DNA of 64,000 bases from DASQBT01 sp963746955 (GCA_963746955.1 CAVVDR010000011.1:19117-83116); one strand, 5' to 3'. Positions 34,487 through 43,602 are shown, counted from the stretch's first letter. Notes: a model not told the origin generated them from the letters alone. Translations and numbers: made by a program.

Positions 34487-34774
34487 GAAGTCATGAGAGC
34501 CGTACCACGCCCCAAAGGCAGGTGGCTAAAGCTGCCCCTCAGGGCGGTCGAGGCCGGGTGGATAGATTGGGGAAAGTGGAGGCGAGCGTGTTTGCGCACG
34601 TGGCGCCGGGAGCAGTTTCCTGGCGCCGATCGTGTAAGTTTGCGAGCCGCCCGATTCTGCCATTGGGCAGAGGCTTCCCCCGAGTGGGCGGCATCGCCGT
34701 CCCGATTACCGTGGCCTTGGGCGAAGGCATCCACAGCGTGAAGTCGAGCTGACTCGGATGACAACGGCAGTCGG
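34487..34774 (+). other. Gap with a remnant of the 35898-36170 gene family
   Basis: No intact gene is seen in these 288 bases. At about 34703-34752 the DNA (ATTACCGTGGCCTTGGGCGA then AGGCATCCACAGCGTGAAGT) resembles 35983-36035 in the gene at 35898-36170, suggesting a truncated relative of that small protein. Upstream of it the sequence has no coding character I can support. Confidence 0.45.
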
Positions 34775-35152
34775 ATGAAAACACTCTTCTCCCTGATCGA
34801 GTCCCCCTTCCCTCCCGATTTCCGTGCCTTGTATCAGGAACTGGGTATCGCGGAGGAGCATTTCAGCGCCGCCCGAAACCTGCACCGAGCCTTGCAAAAA
34901 CAGCCGCCGAACTTTTTTGTGGGGGAATTCATTTATGGCTGGGGCAACAACTACGCGGGGGCAAACGTATCGAATCTGGATGTCACCCTGAGAACCCTGC
35001 AGTGTGTTGCGCCGCAGGCCAGGATGATCGTGTTCATGCATCCCCGTGAAGAACCCCACATCGGCAAGCTGCTGGAATTGTTTCCCATCCATGCCGTGCT
35101 GAAATACCCGGTCACCGAGGAACAGATGCGGGCCGCATTGGTGCCGGTATGA
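34775..35152 (+). CDS. Unknown protein, first gene of cupin operon
   Basis: This 125-residue soluble protein has the landmarks LFSLIESPFPPDFRALYQELGI, VGEFIYGWGNNYAGANVSNLDV and ARMIVFMHPREEPHIGKLLELF. The alternating hydrophobic pattern suggests a Rossmann-like or receiver-like alpha/beta fold, without the acidic pocket of response regulators. I do not recognise the family. Its TGA overlaps the ATG of the cupin gene (ATGA), so the two are probably functionally linked. Confidence 0.6.
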   Translation: MKTLFSLIESPFPPDFRALYQELGIAEEHFSAARNLHRALQKQPPNFFVGEFIYGWGNNYAGANVSNLDVTLRTLQCVAPQARMIVFMHPREEPHIGKLLELFPIHAVLKYPVTEEQMRAALVPV

Positions 35153-35841
35153 ATATGGATTTAAGTGTACGTGTCGTGCTGTCCACGGAATCGATGGCGT
35201 GGCTGGACACGGCACAGACGGGTATCTGGCGCAAGCCGCTTGACCGGGAGGATGGTGCGGCGGCCAGCACGACCAGCCTGCTGAAGTGTGCGCCGGGGTG
35301 TGCATTCGATCCGCCCGATGATGGTCTGGGAGATGAGATTCTGGTTCTGGACGGCGTGCTTGCGGATGAAGGGGCCGAGTATGCGCCGGGCGCGTACCTG
35401 CGAAATCCGCCGGGCTCGCCACGCGTGCCGCGCACCGATCTGGGCTGCGTGTTGTTTGTAAAACGCTACCCGTTTGATCCGGCAGATTCCGCCGTGGTGC
35501 GCATCGATACGGTGAACGCGCGCTGGCTTCCCGGTTTGGTGCCGGGCCTGAGCGTGTTGCCCTTGCATGAACACCGCCATGAGCATGCGGCGCTGGTTCG
35601 CTGGCAGCCGGAAACCTATTTTCAGCCGCATGCGCATTTTGGCGGCGAGGAGATTCTGGTCCTGTCCGGCAGGTTCGAGGACGAGTTCGGCAGCTACCCG
35701 GCGAGCACCTGGATACGCAGTCCGCACATGAGCCGCCATCAACCCTTTAGCCGCGCAGGCTGTACGATCTACGTCAAGACGGGACATTTGTACCGGGAAG
35801 AGGGCGCCGGTAAACGCGTCGGCTACGCGTTGCCCAAGTGA
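35149..35841 (+). CDS. ChrR-like double-cupin protein
   Basis: The 230-residue protein contains two cupin repeats. The second carries a metal-site pattern HEHAALVRWQPETYFQPHAHFGGEEILVLSGRFEDEFGSYPASTWIRSP; the first (residues about 20-95) has LDGVLADEGAEYAPGAYLRNPPGSP. This is the ChrR cupin-like fold, seen in the zinc-binding C-terminal part of anti-sigma factor ChrR and in standalone proteins. No N-terminal anti-sigma domain or neighbouring ECF sigma factor is present, so a role in metal-dependent catalysis or sensing is open. Confidence 0.8.
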   Translation: MNMDLSVRVVLSTESMAWLDTAQTGIWRKPLDREDGAAASTTSLLKCAPGCAFDPPDDGLGDEILVLDGVLADEGAEYAPGAYLRNPPGSPRVPRTDLGCVLFVKRYPFDPADSAVVRIDTVNARWLPGLVPGLSVLPLHEHRHEHAALVRWQPETYFQPHAHFGGEEILVLSGRFEDEFGSYPASTWIRSPHMSRHQPFSRAGCTIYVKTGHLYREEGAGKRVGYALPK

Positions 35842-35897
35842 TTGGAATGAATCCCGATTTGCCGCATTTGAATTCAACCAACCGGAGCGCCACCCAG

Positions 35898-36170
35898 ATG
35901 CAAACTGAAAAAATCCCCGTCCGCGTCACCCAGACCGGCCAGATGATGGATGTGGTGGTGTTCGAGAAGCGCGCCAGTCATATCACCGTGGTGATCGGCG
36001 AAGGCATGCACAGCGTGAAGTGTGAGCTCACCCCCACCCGCACCGGCCAGGCCTACGCCGGCTCGGTGATGGGGCGGGAGATTGTCTACGAACGCAGCCG
36101 CACGCAGGTTCAGGCCGATCTTGACCGCGACAACCCGGCATTGCGGCAGTCGTCGCGGCGCAAGACTTGA
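35898..36170 (+). CDS. Small unknown protein with an intact copy of the GEGMHSVKCEL segment
   Basis: From the ATG at 35898 (GGAG ribosome site ten bases upstream) the product is 90 residues. A conserved-looking core ITVVIGEGMHSVKCELTPTRTGQAYAGSVMGREIVYERS is followed by a charged tail. A GTG at 35838 overlapping the cupin stop would add 20 residues. I do not recognise the family, but a partial relative lies at 34703-34752, so the type recurs in this island. Confidence 0.6.
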   Translation: MQTEKIPVRVTQTGQMMDVVVFEKRASHITVVIGEGMHSVKCELTPTRTGQAYAGSVMGREIVYERSRTQVQADLDRDNPALRQSSRRKT

Positions 36171-36217
36171 GCACCTGTTTCGATCAGCGCGGCCGCAACC
36201 ACCGCGGAGGACGTGAC

Positions 36218-36409
36218 ATGAGCAGGAACAGAACCAGTGAACCGAAGCGCGGCCACTGCTTACAACTGCTGGACCGCACGCACGTCGCCCCGGCTTATAT
36301 TCAAATGGCGCTGGGCGATTACCGGTCCTTGCAAAACACCCCGAACTCAACACCCTCTACGAGGAGGCAGTCGGCCGGCTGGAAGCGCTTGGAGCGTGCT
36401 AATTTGAGG
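36218..36409 (+). pseudogene. Frameshifted small gene
   Basis: A frame beginning MSRNRTSEPKRGHCLQLLDRTHVAPAYIQMALGDY at ATG 36218 loses coding sense near 36322; the -1/+2 frame then reads VLAKHPELNTLYEEAVGRLEALGAC with a natural TAA near 36399. A single indel around GATTACCGGTCC explains both. The product would be about 60 residues of unknown function. Its end overlaps the opposing gene below. Confidence 0.55.
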
Positions 36410-36605
36410 ACTTTTTCCCGACACCGGACGGGTCGGCATTGCGGTTTCCCTCGGGTCCGCCCTTGCGTTTGTCCACGCTTGTACCGGCCGGCAAAGGCGC
36501 ATCGGCGGGCCGGCTGCGCCCACCGTCGAGGACGCGTTCCAGGCGGATGCTCTCGAGTTCGTAATCGGTGACGGGGTTGGCCGATAGTTGCAGATCCCTA
36601 TCCAT
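36399..36605 (-). CDS. Small unknown protein with strong ribosome site
   Basis: On the minus strand the ATG at 36605 follows CTGGAGGGACAA, an excellent ribosome site. The 68-residue product starts MDRDLQLSANPVTDYELESIRLERVLD and becomes low-complexity, charged and probably unfolded (DKRKGGPEGNRNADPSG). I do not recognise it. It is convergent with, and slightly overlaps, the frameshifted gene. Confidence 0.5.
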   Translation of the reverse strand: MDRDLQLSANPVTDYELESIRLERVLDGGRSRPADAPLPAGTSVDKRKGGPEGNRNADPSGVGKKSSN

Positions 36606-36741
36606 TTGTCCCTCCAGTTCATAGCGAGGTGGTCTGATCTTGCTGCTGCATGGAGCGTGCCACGGATGAGCCGATTGAATTTGAAGGAATAAATCAAAGG
36701 TTTATGCCCGTCCGCTGGCGGGGCATGTTGGCTCTTCCATC

Positions 36742-36894
36742 ATGGATGACGATTTTCTGGAACAATCCAGGCAGTCAGGCTGGAAAGACCGGGCCGTCCG
36801 GCGCACGTCGGAAGCTCAAATCACCTGCTTCGGATTCTTGCTCACGAGTAAGATGATCGACCGCCCTCAATTGAACTTAGTGGAACCGACATGA
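36742..36894 (+). CDS. Possible 50-residue protein coupled to the CopD-like gene
   Basis: An ATG at 36742 opens a frame (MDDDFLEQSRQSGWKDRAV) that ends in TGA at 36892-36894, overlapping the ATG of the next gene in an ATGA junction. No strong ribosome site is visible. The overlap could be chance, so this remains a weak call. Confidence 0.3.
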   Translation: MDDDFLEQSRQSGWKDRAVRRTSEAQITCFGFLLTSKMIDRPQLNLVEPT

Positions 36895-37343
36895 ACCTTT
36901 CCCTGTTTCTCCACGTCCTCGCTGTCGTCATCTGGGTGGGCGGCATGTTCTTCGCCTACATGGCCCTGCGCCCCGTCGCCGCCAGCGTGCTGGAGCCGCC
37001 GCAGCGCCTCACCCTGTGGGCCGGCGTGTTCGGCAAGTTCTTCCCCTGGGTCTGGGCCTGTGTCGTCCTCATTCTGGCGAGCGGCCTGTACATGCTCATG
37101 CGCCTGGGCGGTGTCGACGCGCCGCGCTATGTGGCCACCATGTTCGCGACCGGCCTCGTCATGATGCTGCTCTTCGCCCACGTCTTTTTCGCGCCGTACA
37201 AGAAACTCAAGCGCGCCGTCGCCGGGCAGGACTGGAAAGCCGGGGGCGCGGCGCTGGGCCAGATTCGCAAACTCATCGGCATCAACCTCGGCATCGGGCT
37301 GCTGACGATTGCGGTGGCATTGTTGGGGAGGGCGTGGGGATGA
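36891..37343 (+). CDS. CopD-like integral membrane protein
   Basis: The 150-residue protein has four membrane helices (about residues 3-25, 45-67, 80-102 and 128-147). The landmarks NLSLFLHVLAVVIWVGGMFFAYMALRP and VMMLLFAHVFFAPYKKLKRAV fit the CopD/DUF-type membrane family. Histidines H8 and H96 may bind heme or copper. Whether it moves copper is unproven for these short proteins. It precedes a cytochrome c gene by 175 bases on the same strand. Confidence 0.75.
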   Translation: MNLSLFLHVLAVVIWVGGMFFAYMALRPVAASVLEPPQRLTLWAGVFGKFFPWVWACVVLILASGLYMLMRLGGVDAPRYVATMFATGLVMMLLFAHVFFAPYKKLKRAVAGQDWKAGGAALGQIRKLIGINLGIGLLTIAVALLGRAWG

Positions 37344-37518
37344 TCGGGGGTAATCGGGGCCAGTCACCGTTGATCCGCTCTTGTCCCTGCAGACTCGCTG
37401 TCCAATCAAAGGGGCAGACGCTCAATTTGCGTGCGATGATCCTTGAATAGTTGCGCTATCTGTACAAGGCAATCAGTAATATACTAATACTTCAATCGAC
37501 TTTCCGTGGAGTAATAAA

Positions 37519-37812
37519 ATGTTCAAGAGTGCGCTGATAGTGCTGATGGGCGGGTTATTGTTGGTGGCTGGCGCGGCACAGGCCGGCAATGCCAAAGAGG
37601 GCAAGGAGAAGTCAGCAAAGTGTGCCATGTGCCATGGCGAAGATGGCAAGGGCTACCCTCCTCTGGCTGGCATGTCCGTGGCCACTTTCACCAAAAATAT
37701 TAAGGCCTTTCAGTCTGGGGCCCGCAATAACAAGACAATGGCAACAATCGCAAAGGGTTTGAGCAAAGAAGATATCGCCGACCTGGCCGCCTACTATTCA
37801 GCCCTGAAATAA
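37519..37812 (+). CDS. Class I cytochrome c
   Basis: The 97-residue precursor has a signal peptide cleaved near AQAGNA and one heme site CAMCH (C35, C38, H39). M52 in the PPLAGMS segment is the probable sixth ligand, and the C-terminal helix reads LSKEDIADLAAYYSAL. It is a periplasmic single-heme electron carrier of the cytochrome c4/c553 type, matured by the ccm system at the start of this window. Its own promoter lies in the 175-base AT-rich gap upstream. Confidence 0.93.
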   Translation: MFKSALIVLMGGLLLVAGAAQAGNAKEGKEKSAKCAMCHGEDGKGYPPLAGMSVATFTKNIKAFQSGARNNKTMATIAKGLSKEDIADLAAYYSALK

Positions 37813-38061
37813 GCCTCCAGGCTTGTTGTCCTGTCACCCTCATTTGCATGACTGATTCCGGGAATCGCTCATGCGGATGACAGGCTTGATCCGGCGGTCG
37901 TTTGAATTGCAGGATCAAGCCCCTTTGCGGCCACCCTGCCGGCTAGATCCAGCATCATGGGCAGACCTGTCAGTGATGGTTGGGACCAGAGGCTGACCCT
38001 GCAAGTACCCGCCACCGCAAGAGGACGCAGAAGCAACCTGACGCCAGGGTGTCGGCCTGCG

Positions 38062-38985
38062 TCAACGCGCCTGCATGACCAGTTCCGGTACCCTGCTGTG
38101 TGTTGTCTGGGGCGGAAACGACAGACGCCTGACCTCGTTGCCCTTGTCATTGCGGTAGATCAGTTCGCGGGTGGAGAAGTCGTATTCGGGATGGCGCAGG
38201 TCGCCCCACTGGTCGAGGAAGTGCATGTAAAACGCTGAGAACAGGCCTTGCGTGGGCTTGTTCTTGATCATGGCAAAAACGTATTCCGGCTGGGTCTTCA
38301 GCTCGTGGCCGTCATGGCAATACTGCACCCACACATGTTCGCCGGTGACGATCAGATTCCAGAAGGGCGGATGCTCGTACAGCTTCAAGGTGACCTTCTT
38401 GCCAGTCGCCAGCAAGCCGGCCAGCCGGTCGATGGTGGCCGCAGTTTCCAGGCAGTACTCCTCCAGCAGCGTGACAGGATCGCCCAGCGATTGCACTCGG
38501 CGCATGGCGCCGGCGCCGTAGGGATTCATCAGCATGACCCGCAGTTCGTAACTGTGGTCGATCACGCGGCGCAGCTTGCGCCGTTCCGATATGAAGGTGT
38601 CGAATCCGGTGATCGACATCACCGACACGTCGCGGGTGCCCATAATTCGGTGGAGCAATTTGCGGTCGGTCCAGCGCGAGCGCCAGCTGCCGACCTCGCG
38701 CACGTGCACCAGCGAGGCCAGGCGGTTCATCCGGTGGCTGCGCCGGCCATGCCGTGCGTTGAGGAAAAGATTGAACAGCAGCACCAGGAACGCCGCAAAG
38801 CTGATTTCGCTGAACAGCAGCAACTGCGAATCGCCTTCCACCCGAGGCCACCAATTGAACAGAATGAATTTCGCCAGCACCGGCAGGGAGAAGGCGATGC
38901 CCACCGCCAGGAGCGTTACGCCGATATGGCTGAGGATGTGTCGAAAGGTGTGAAAAATACTGATGAAATGCGCGTTGCGCTCCAT
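38062..38985 (-). CDS. Membrane-anchored protein of unknown function
   Basis: From the ATG at 38985, preceded by AGGAG at the right distance, the protein has 307 residues: two membrane helices (about residues 15-42 and 58-78) and a large cytoplasmic domain. Landmarks are SVMSITGFDTFISERRKLRRVIDHSYELRVMLMNPYGAGAMRRVQSL and VTGEHVWVQYCHDGHELK. The domain recalls phospholipase-D-like or ligand-binding folds, but no HKD motif is present. The family is not recognised. The longer start at GTG 39006 has no ribosome site. Confidence 0.7.
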   Translation of the reverse strand: MERNAHFISIFHTFRHILSHIGVTLLAVGIAFSLPVLAKFILFNWWPRVEGDSQLLLFSEISFAAFLVLLFNLFLNARHGRRSHRMNRLASLVHVREVGSWRSRWTDRKLLHRIMGTRDVSVMSITGFDTFISERRKLRRVIDHSYELRVMLMNPYGAGAMRRVQSLGDPVTLLEEYCLETAATIDRLAGLLATGKKVTLKLYEHPPFWNLIVTGEHVWVQYCHDGHELKTQPEYVFAMIKNKPTQGLFSAFYMHFLDQWGDLRHPEYDFSTRELIYRNDKGNEVRRLSFPPQTTHSRVPELVMQAR

Positions 38986-39006
38986 AAGCCAGTCTCCTGT
39001 CACCAA

Positions 39007-39519
39007 CGTTTAGCGGTTGGCTCGAATAAGATGCGCGCACCTCGCCGCAAATCAGGGCTGCTTGTGCACAAACATTTTGTTGGAAGTTGAGAATCGCAAT
39101 AGGTTCAACGGGATTGTGGTTATCCGTTTGAGAATAATGCCGTCTACAAACCTGGAGCGCGTCGGCAAGAACGACAGGCAACTTGGCGCGGTTGGAAGGC
39201 TCACGACGACACGGGCCCGCGGACCAGCCCCTGCCGACCTCGAGCAGGCATGCAGAAGTGCCGTGAGGTCGGCACCCTGAAGCCAGAGAGGCAGGCCGGC
39301 GTTGGCGCACGGAATAGGTGCCTCGGCCTGGAATTCCTGGTCCCGATGAGACATTGACAAATATGGCATGGACAAATGGCCAAAGTGCTATTCTTCTCCT
39401 TTATGTGACGTTCAGGTTACATGAACGAAGCTCCAGTATGGACACGGCCCAGGACGTCGAACGCGTTAACCGCCGTTGCCATGCAAAGGACAGAACAACG
39501 CGAAAGGCAGCGGAAGAGA
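39007..39519. other. Intergenic stretch, nothing recognised
   Basis: About 510 bases between divergent genes. No stable terminator or RNA gene is seen. An ATG at 39421 would extend the next gene by 33 residues, but the added sequence (Arg-rich) precedes the signal peptide and looks non-coding. Confidence 0.5.
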
Positions 39520-40746
39520 ATGTCGCACTTTCTGGGGCCATGGCTGACGCGGCCATGGGCGTTCCTGCTCTTGACCGGACTCGCGTGGGCGACGCAGGGG
39601 TACGCGGCTGGCGTGCAACCGGGCCGGCCCTGGGGACTCAACGATGTCTCCATTCTTTATCCCCTCCCCGATTCGGACTCCGCCACCAAGGATCTGATCG
39701 CACCGCAGGAACGCGGTCTCAAGGGAGTCTGGCTGCCCTACGACATGTATCAGCACCTTCCCGCAATTGACCATGCCACACCGGCCGAGCAGACCTACCA
39801 GGCCCTTCGTGTGGTGGCCGTAAGACTGGATCCTTGTTTCCTGTCGAAAGGCGACTGCCTGCCGCAGGTCAGGCTGGTATGGCAACCCATCACGCCGGCC
39901 GATTACGGTTCCACCGCGAAATATGGCGTGCTGGAAGCAAAGGATGCGGCCATCCACACGCTTTACACCCTGACGCCTGCCATGTTCGAAAAGCTGCTGA
40001 CCGACTACGCCGCCCTGGTCAAGGCGACGAACATGGACTTGAGCGAAGAGCCTTTGCAGATTCATCCCGTTCTGCTCAAGCAGGGCCTGCGTGGTCCGTT
40101 TGCCACCCGGCTTCGGGCATTGCTCTCAAAGTATGTGGGACCTGCCACCTTCTGGCGGGCTACGGCCATGCAGGGCCTGCCCGGCGACGATGAGTGGTCG
40201 TTCACCGGATTCAACGTACGTGACGGCGTTGTCCAGGACTTGCCGATTGCCCGCATTGGCGCCCGCTCGCAACGCATTCAGGTTGCCCAGCTTAACCACA
40301 GCAGCTTTGCCAATGGGCTGGTGCACCCACTGCCGGACTTGACCGACGACAATTACCTGCCGGATATCCTGCGGGAGCGTTCGCTGAACCGCATGCCGCA
40401 GTCGGCAAGTGAGCTGGCGATCGCCATTGCCGATATCGAGAACCCGACCCGCAATACTCCGGACACGGTGGACTGTGTGAGTTGTCATGCCGCGCAACCG
40501 GCCGGGTCCCTGCTATCCCGGACGCTTTCCGGATTGCGGAACCAGCCCGAGGTGAAGGCGCATGTCTTCCAGTCTACGCTGCCCCTGCACAATAGCGGAT
40601 TGCATCTGGCGGATAGCCACGTGCTCCGGGCATTTGGCTACATCGATCGTGACCCGGCCATCAGCCGACGCGTCACCAACGAGTCGGCAAATGTGGTCAG
40701 ACAGTTGAACGGTGACCCGCCGGAAATGCAAACGGCGGGCAACTGA
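39520..40746 (+). CDS. Exported protein with a single CxxCH motif, unknown function
   Basis: From the ATG at 39520 (GGAAGAGA upstream) the precursor has 408 residues with a signal peptide cleaved near GYAAGVQPG. The mature protein contains NDVSILYPLP, a family-like WLPYDMYQHLPAID segment, WSFTGFNVRDGVVQDLPIARIGARSQRIQVAQLNHSSF, and VDCVSCHAAQ, a canonical heme c attachment site at about residue 336. It may be a periplasmic monoheme protein served by the ccm system. I do not recognise a characterised relative. The next gene follows after 113 bases. Confidence 0.65.
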   Translation: MSHFLGPWLTRPWAFLLLTGLAWATQGYAAGVQPGRPWGLNDVSILYPLPDSDSATKDLIAPQERGLKGVWLPYDMYQHLPAIDHATPAEQTYQALRVVAVRLDPCFLSKGDCLPQVRLVWQPITPADYGSTAKYGVLEAKDAAIHTLYTLTPAMFEKLLTDYAALVKATNMDLSEEPLQIHPVLLKQGLRGPFATRLRALLSKYVGPATFWRATAMQGLPGDDEWSFTGFNVRDGVVQDLPIARIGARSQRIQVAQLNHSSFANGLVHPLPDLTDDNYLPDILRERSLNRMPQSASELAIAIADIENPTRNTPDTVDCVSCHAAQPAGSLLSRTLSGLRNQPEVKAHVFQSTLPLHNSGLHLADSHVLRAFGYIDRDPAISRRVTNESANVVRQLNGDPPEMQTAGN

Positions 40747-40859
40747 GTCAAACCGAGCCGGCCTCGAAAAGTCCGGGCTTGCATTTCACCGTCTGTCCCC
40801 TCGGGCTTCAAAGCAAATACCGCGGAGCGGGCATTCCAGATAGGGACACGGGGGCCATC

Positions 40860-42362
40860 ATGCTCGTTGGGTTGACAGTGCGCGCGCTGTTGCTGGCGGC
40901 GACAGCTTTCGCGTGGGCAGCGCCGGTTGCAGCAGCCGAAGGAGCGGCGGCGATGGCGCCCGTCGAAGCTCAGCTTGCCGCACATCCCGGCCAGACCGGT
41001 GTCTACGTTCTGGACACGGGCGCACAGGCGTTGCGCGCGCGTGCCTGGCTTGCCGACCATGCGCAGCGCTCAATCGAGGTGCAGTACTTCATCTGGAGCA
41101 CCGACAACGTCGGCATTCTTGCTGCCGAAGCGCTGTTGCGCGCGGCTGAGCGCGGCGTGAAGGTGCGCGTCATCGTCGATGATCTGTTGATCGACGCGCC
41201 AGACAAGACCCTGCTCGCGCTGGCCAAGCACCCCAACATCGGCATCCGCATCTACAACCCCCTGCATCATGTGGGCACGCCGTTTTACAAACGCGCACTC
41301 AATGTGGTGACGGATTTTCGCGGGGTAAACCAGCGCATGCACGACAAGACCTTCATCGTCGACGGCGAGGTCGGCATCACTGGCGGGCGCAACATGGCGG
41401 ACGAATACTTCGACTATGACCGCGATTACAACTTCCGCGACCGCGATGTGCTGCTGCTGGGCGACGCGGTGAGAACGATGCGGGAAAGCTTCGACGCGTT
41501 CTGGGCAAGTCCGCTCGCTGTTCCGGTGGAACACCGCTTCGACGGCATGGGACTGATGCGCAAGAATGTGAAAGTGGACGACGCCGAAGTGCGCCAGGTC
41601 TATCGCGAGCTGCATGACTACGCGCGGGCGCCAGAGAATTTTGCGCCGGAAGTGCGTGCTGCAATAGAGGCTACGCCGCAGACGTTTGACCGTGTTGCTG
41701 AGGCGCTGGTGTGGGGCGATGTCGAATTCATCCACGATGCGCCGGGCAAGAACGGCCGGGTCTTGGGCCTGGGCGGCGGCAGTGCGTCCGCATCCGCGCT
41801 GGCGAAGTTGGTCGAAGGGGCGAAACGCGAGATCGTCATCCAGTCGCCCTATCTGGTGTTGTCGGACCAGGCGAAAGACCTGTTCAGGCGCGCGCTGGCG
41901 CGCGGCGTGCGGGTGCGCATCCACACCAATTCCCTCGCGTCCACGGATAATTTGCAGGCATTTGCCGGCTACCGCAACCAGCGCCGGGCACTGCTGAAAA
42001 TGGGCCTGAAAATCTACGAGTTCAAACCCGACTCGGCCAGCCGCCGAGCCTTGATGTCGCGCGTGGCGCCTCCCCCGGTGCCGCCGGTGTTCGCGCTGCA
42101 CGCCAAGAGCATGGTGGTGGACAACGAAGTGGCGGTCATTGGCACCTTCAACCTCGATCCGCGTTCGCAGAACCTCAACACCGAGGTCGGCGCGGTGGTG
42201 CATAATGCGCGCCTGGCGCGCCAGGTGCAAAGCGCGATCGAGACGGACATGCGCCCGGAAAACAGTTGGAACGCCGCCGACGAACCTGACCAGTATGTCC
42301 CGCTCACCAAGCGTGGACAGGTGCGCCTGTGGCAATTGTTGCCGCTAAAGCCGATCTTGTAG
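40860..42362 (+). CDS. Phospholipase D family protein (ClsC-like cardiolipin synthase)
   Basis: The 500-residue protein has a signal-like N-terminus (residues 1-26) and two HKD catalytic motifs: HDKTFIVDGEVGITGGRN and HAKSMVVDNEVAVIGTFNLDPRS. RSIEVQYFIWSTDNVG and EVQYF-type strands and the C-terminal NLNTEVGAVVHN segment fit the ClsC/YmdC branch, which makes cardiolipin from two phospholipids. The start at 40860 gives the natural signal peptide; an earlier in-frame start at 40779 was rejected. It would act at the periplasmic face of the inner membrane. Confidence 0.88.
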   Translation: MLVGLTVRALLLAATAFAWAAPVAAAEGAAAMAPVEAQLAAHPGQTGVYVLDTGAQALRARAWLADHAQRSIEVQYFIWSTDNVGILAAEALLRAAERGVKVRVIVDDLLIDAPDKTLLALAKHPNIGIRIYNPLHHVGTPFYKRALNVVTDFRGVNQRMHDKTFIVDGEVGITGGRNMADEYFDYDRDYNFRDRDVLLLGDAVRTMRESFDAFWASPLAVPVEHRFDGMGLMRKNVKVDDAEVRQVYRELHDYARAPENFAPEVRAAIEATPQTFDRVAEALVWGDVEFIHDAPGKNGRVLGLGGGSASASALAKLVEGAKREIVIQSPYLVLSDQAKDLFRRALARGVRVRIHTNSLASTDNLQAFAGYRNQRRALLKMGLKIYEFKPDSASRRALMSRVAPPPVPPVFALHAKSMVVDNEVAVIGTFNLDPRSQNLNTEVGAVVHNARLARQVQSAIETDMRPENSWNAADEPDQYVPLTKRGQVRLWQLLPLKPIL

Positions 42363-42464
42363 GGGGCTGGCATTGCGGCGACAGGAAAACACCCGACACC
42401 TTACACGCCGGGCCCAAGTGAATCGCTCAAGAGTGGCGGATGGCCTGACGCCAACCATTGATGC

Positions 42465-43007
42465 TCAGACCCCCTCCTTAAGCCGCTTCAAGTGGACGGG
42501 CACACGCACCGCCTCAGTGCTGATCCACACTTCACCGTCCTGCACCATGCACTGCAACTCCATGCTGCGCTCAGCAAGGGCCGTCAAGGCCTGGCTGGTT
42601 TCGGCAGGCACTTGCAGCACAGTCAGGTTGCGCAGCCGTTCCAGCCTGCTTTCGATCTGCTTCCACCAGACCGCGCAACTGCTGCTGTAGCACACCAAAA
42701 TGACCTGCACGGCGCGGCCGCACGCTTTGCGCAGGCGATTCTCGTCCGGCTGACCGATGTCGATCCATAGCCTGATCTTGCCGGTCAAATCCTTTACCCA
42801 CACCTCGGGTTCGTCAACGTCGAACAGGCCCTTGGTGAATGCGATGCCCTCCTGGGCGTACAAGGCATACATCAGCACGCGCACCATCATGCGCTCGTCA
42901 GTTTCGGAAGGATGGCGCGCAATGGTCAGCGAGTGGTCGGCGTAATAGTGCCGGTCCATGTCCGCGACCTGGAGATCGGCCTTGTAGATCGTGGCTTTGA
43001 GCGCCAT
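42465..43007 (-). CDS. yaeQ: YaeQ family protein
   Basis: The 180-residue protein shows the family landmarks MALKATIYKADLQVADMDRHYYADHSLTIARHPSETDERMMVRVLMYALYA and EPEVWVKDLTGKIRLWIDIGQPDE. The fold of YaeQ is a variant of the PD-(D/E)xK nuclease fold; the acidic residues in EPEVWVKD and WIDIGQP correspond to that site. Cellular role is not established. It is a standalone gene in opposite orientation to its neighbours. Confidence 0.93.
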   Translation of the reverse strand: MALKATIYKADLQVADMDRHYYADHSLTIARHPSETDERMMVRVLMYALYAQEGIAFTKGLFDVDEPEVWVKDLTGKIRLWIDIGQPDENRLRKACGRAVQVILVCYSSSCAVWWKQIESRLERLRNLTVLQVPAETSQALTALAERSMELQCMVQDGEVWISTEAVRVPVHLKRLKEGV

Positions 43008-43158
43008 GCGTGGTATCGCTGATCAAATCGGGAAACGAATTGTACGCTGCGCGCCGCATCAATTATGCTTTCGTTTGTTCGTCGCCCGGGACGACGGCGA
43101 ATAGCCCGAGGGCTCCAGTGCCTGGCAAACTGCAACCGGAATATGAGACAAGGGAAAG

Positions 43159-43494
43159 ATGAAGAGATCCACGATTGCCGTGCTTTTGTCCGCTCTCGTT
43201 CTGCCCGGCGCGGGCCACCTTTACCTGAGACACTTTCGGCGCGGCGTCATATTGATAGCGATAAGCCTGGCTTGCCTGTGGATCATCGTTGACAGGACCA
43301 TGCAGGAGGCTTCGTTTGTCCTTGACAGGCTTGGGTCTGAAGGAGGCGCGCTCGATGTGGGCCAAATCTCGGACCTGGTCACACAGGCTTCAAGCAGTCC
43401 GGGAAGCACAGCCGCCACGGTCGCCGCCCTTGTGCTGGCCGGCTGTTGGCTGGTTGGAATGATCGATGCTTACCGGCTCTGCAAGCGCCGCTGA
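43159..43494 (+). CDS. Small integral membrane protein
   Basis: The 111-residue protein has membrane segments at about residues 5-20, 28-45 and 85-104. The start (STIAVLLSALVLPGAGHLYLRHFRRGVILI) resembles TM2-type or DUF6677-type small membrane proteins with the PGxGxxYL motif. The function is unknown. A GGAAAG ribosome site lies eight bases upstream of the ATG. Confidence 0.75.
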   Translation: MKRSTIAVLLSALVLPGAGHLYLRHFRRGVILIAISLACLWIIVDRTMQEASFVLDRLGSEGGALDVGQISDLVTQASSSPGSTAATVAALVLAGCWLVGMIDAYRLCKRR

Positions 43495-43602
43495 GCGACC
43501 GGGCTCGAATTTCCTCGTCGCATTTCCCCAGCCGCTGATTTCGCATGAGAACCAGAACCCTGCCTGGCGCGCCTCACACCTGACCAAGTGCGATAATGCT
43601 CC

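Noticed and set aside
37813..38061. Possible small gene or RNA between the cytochrome c gene and the next gene
   Set aside because: No frame with a ribosome site and no clear RNA structure.
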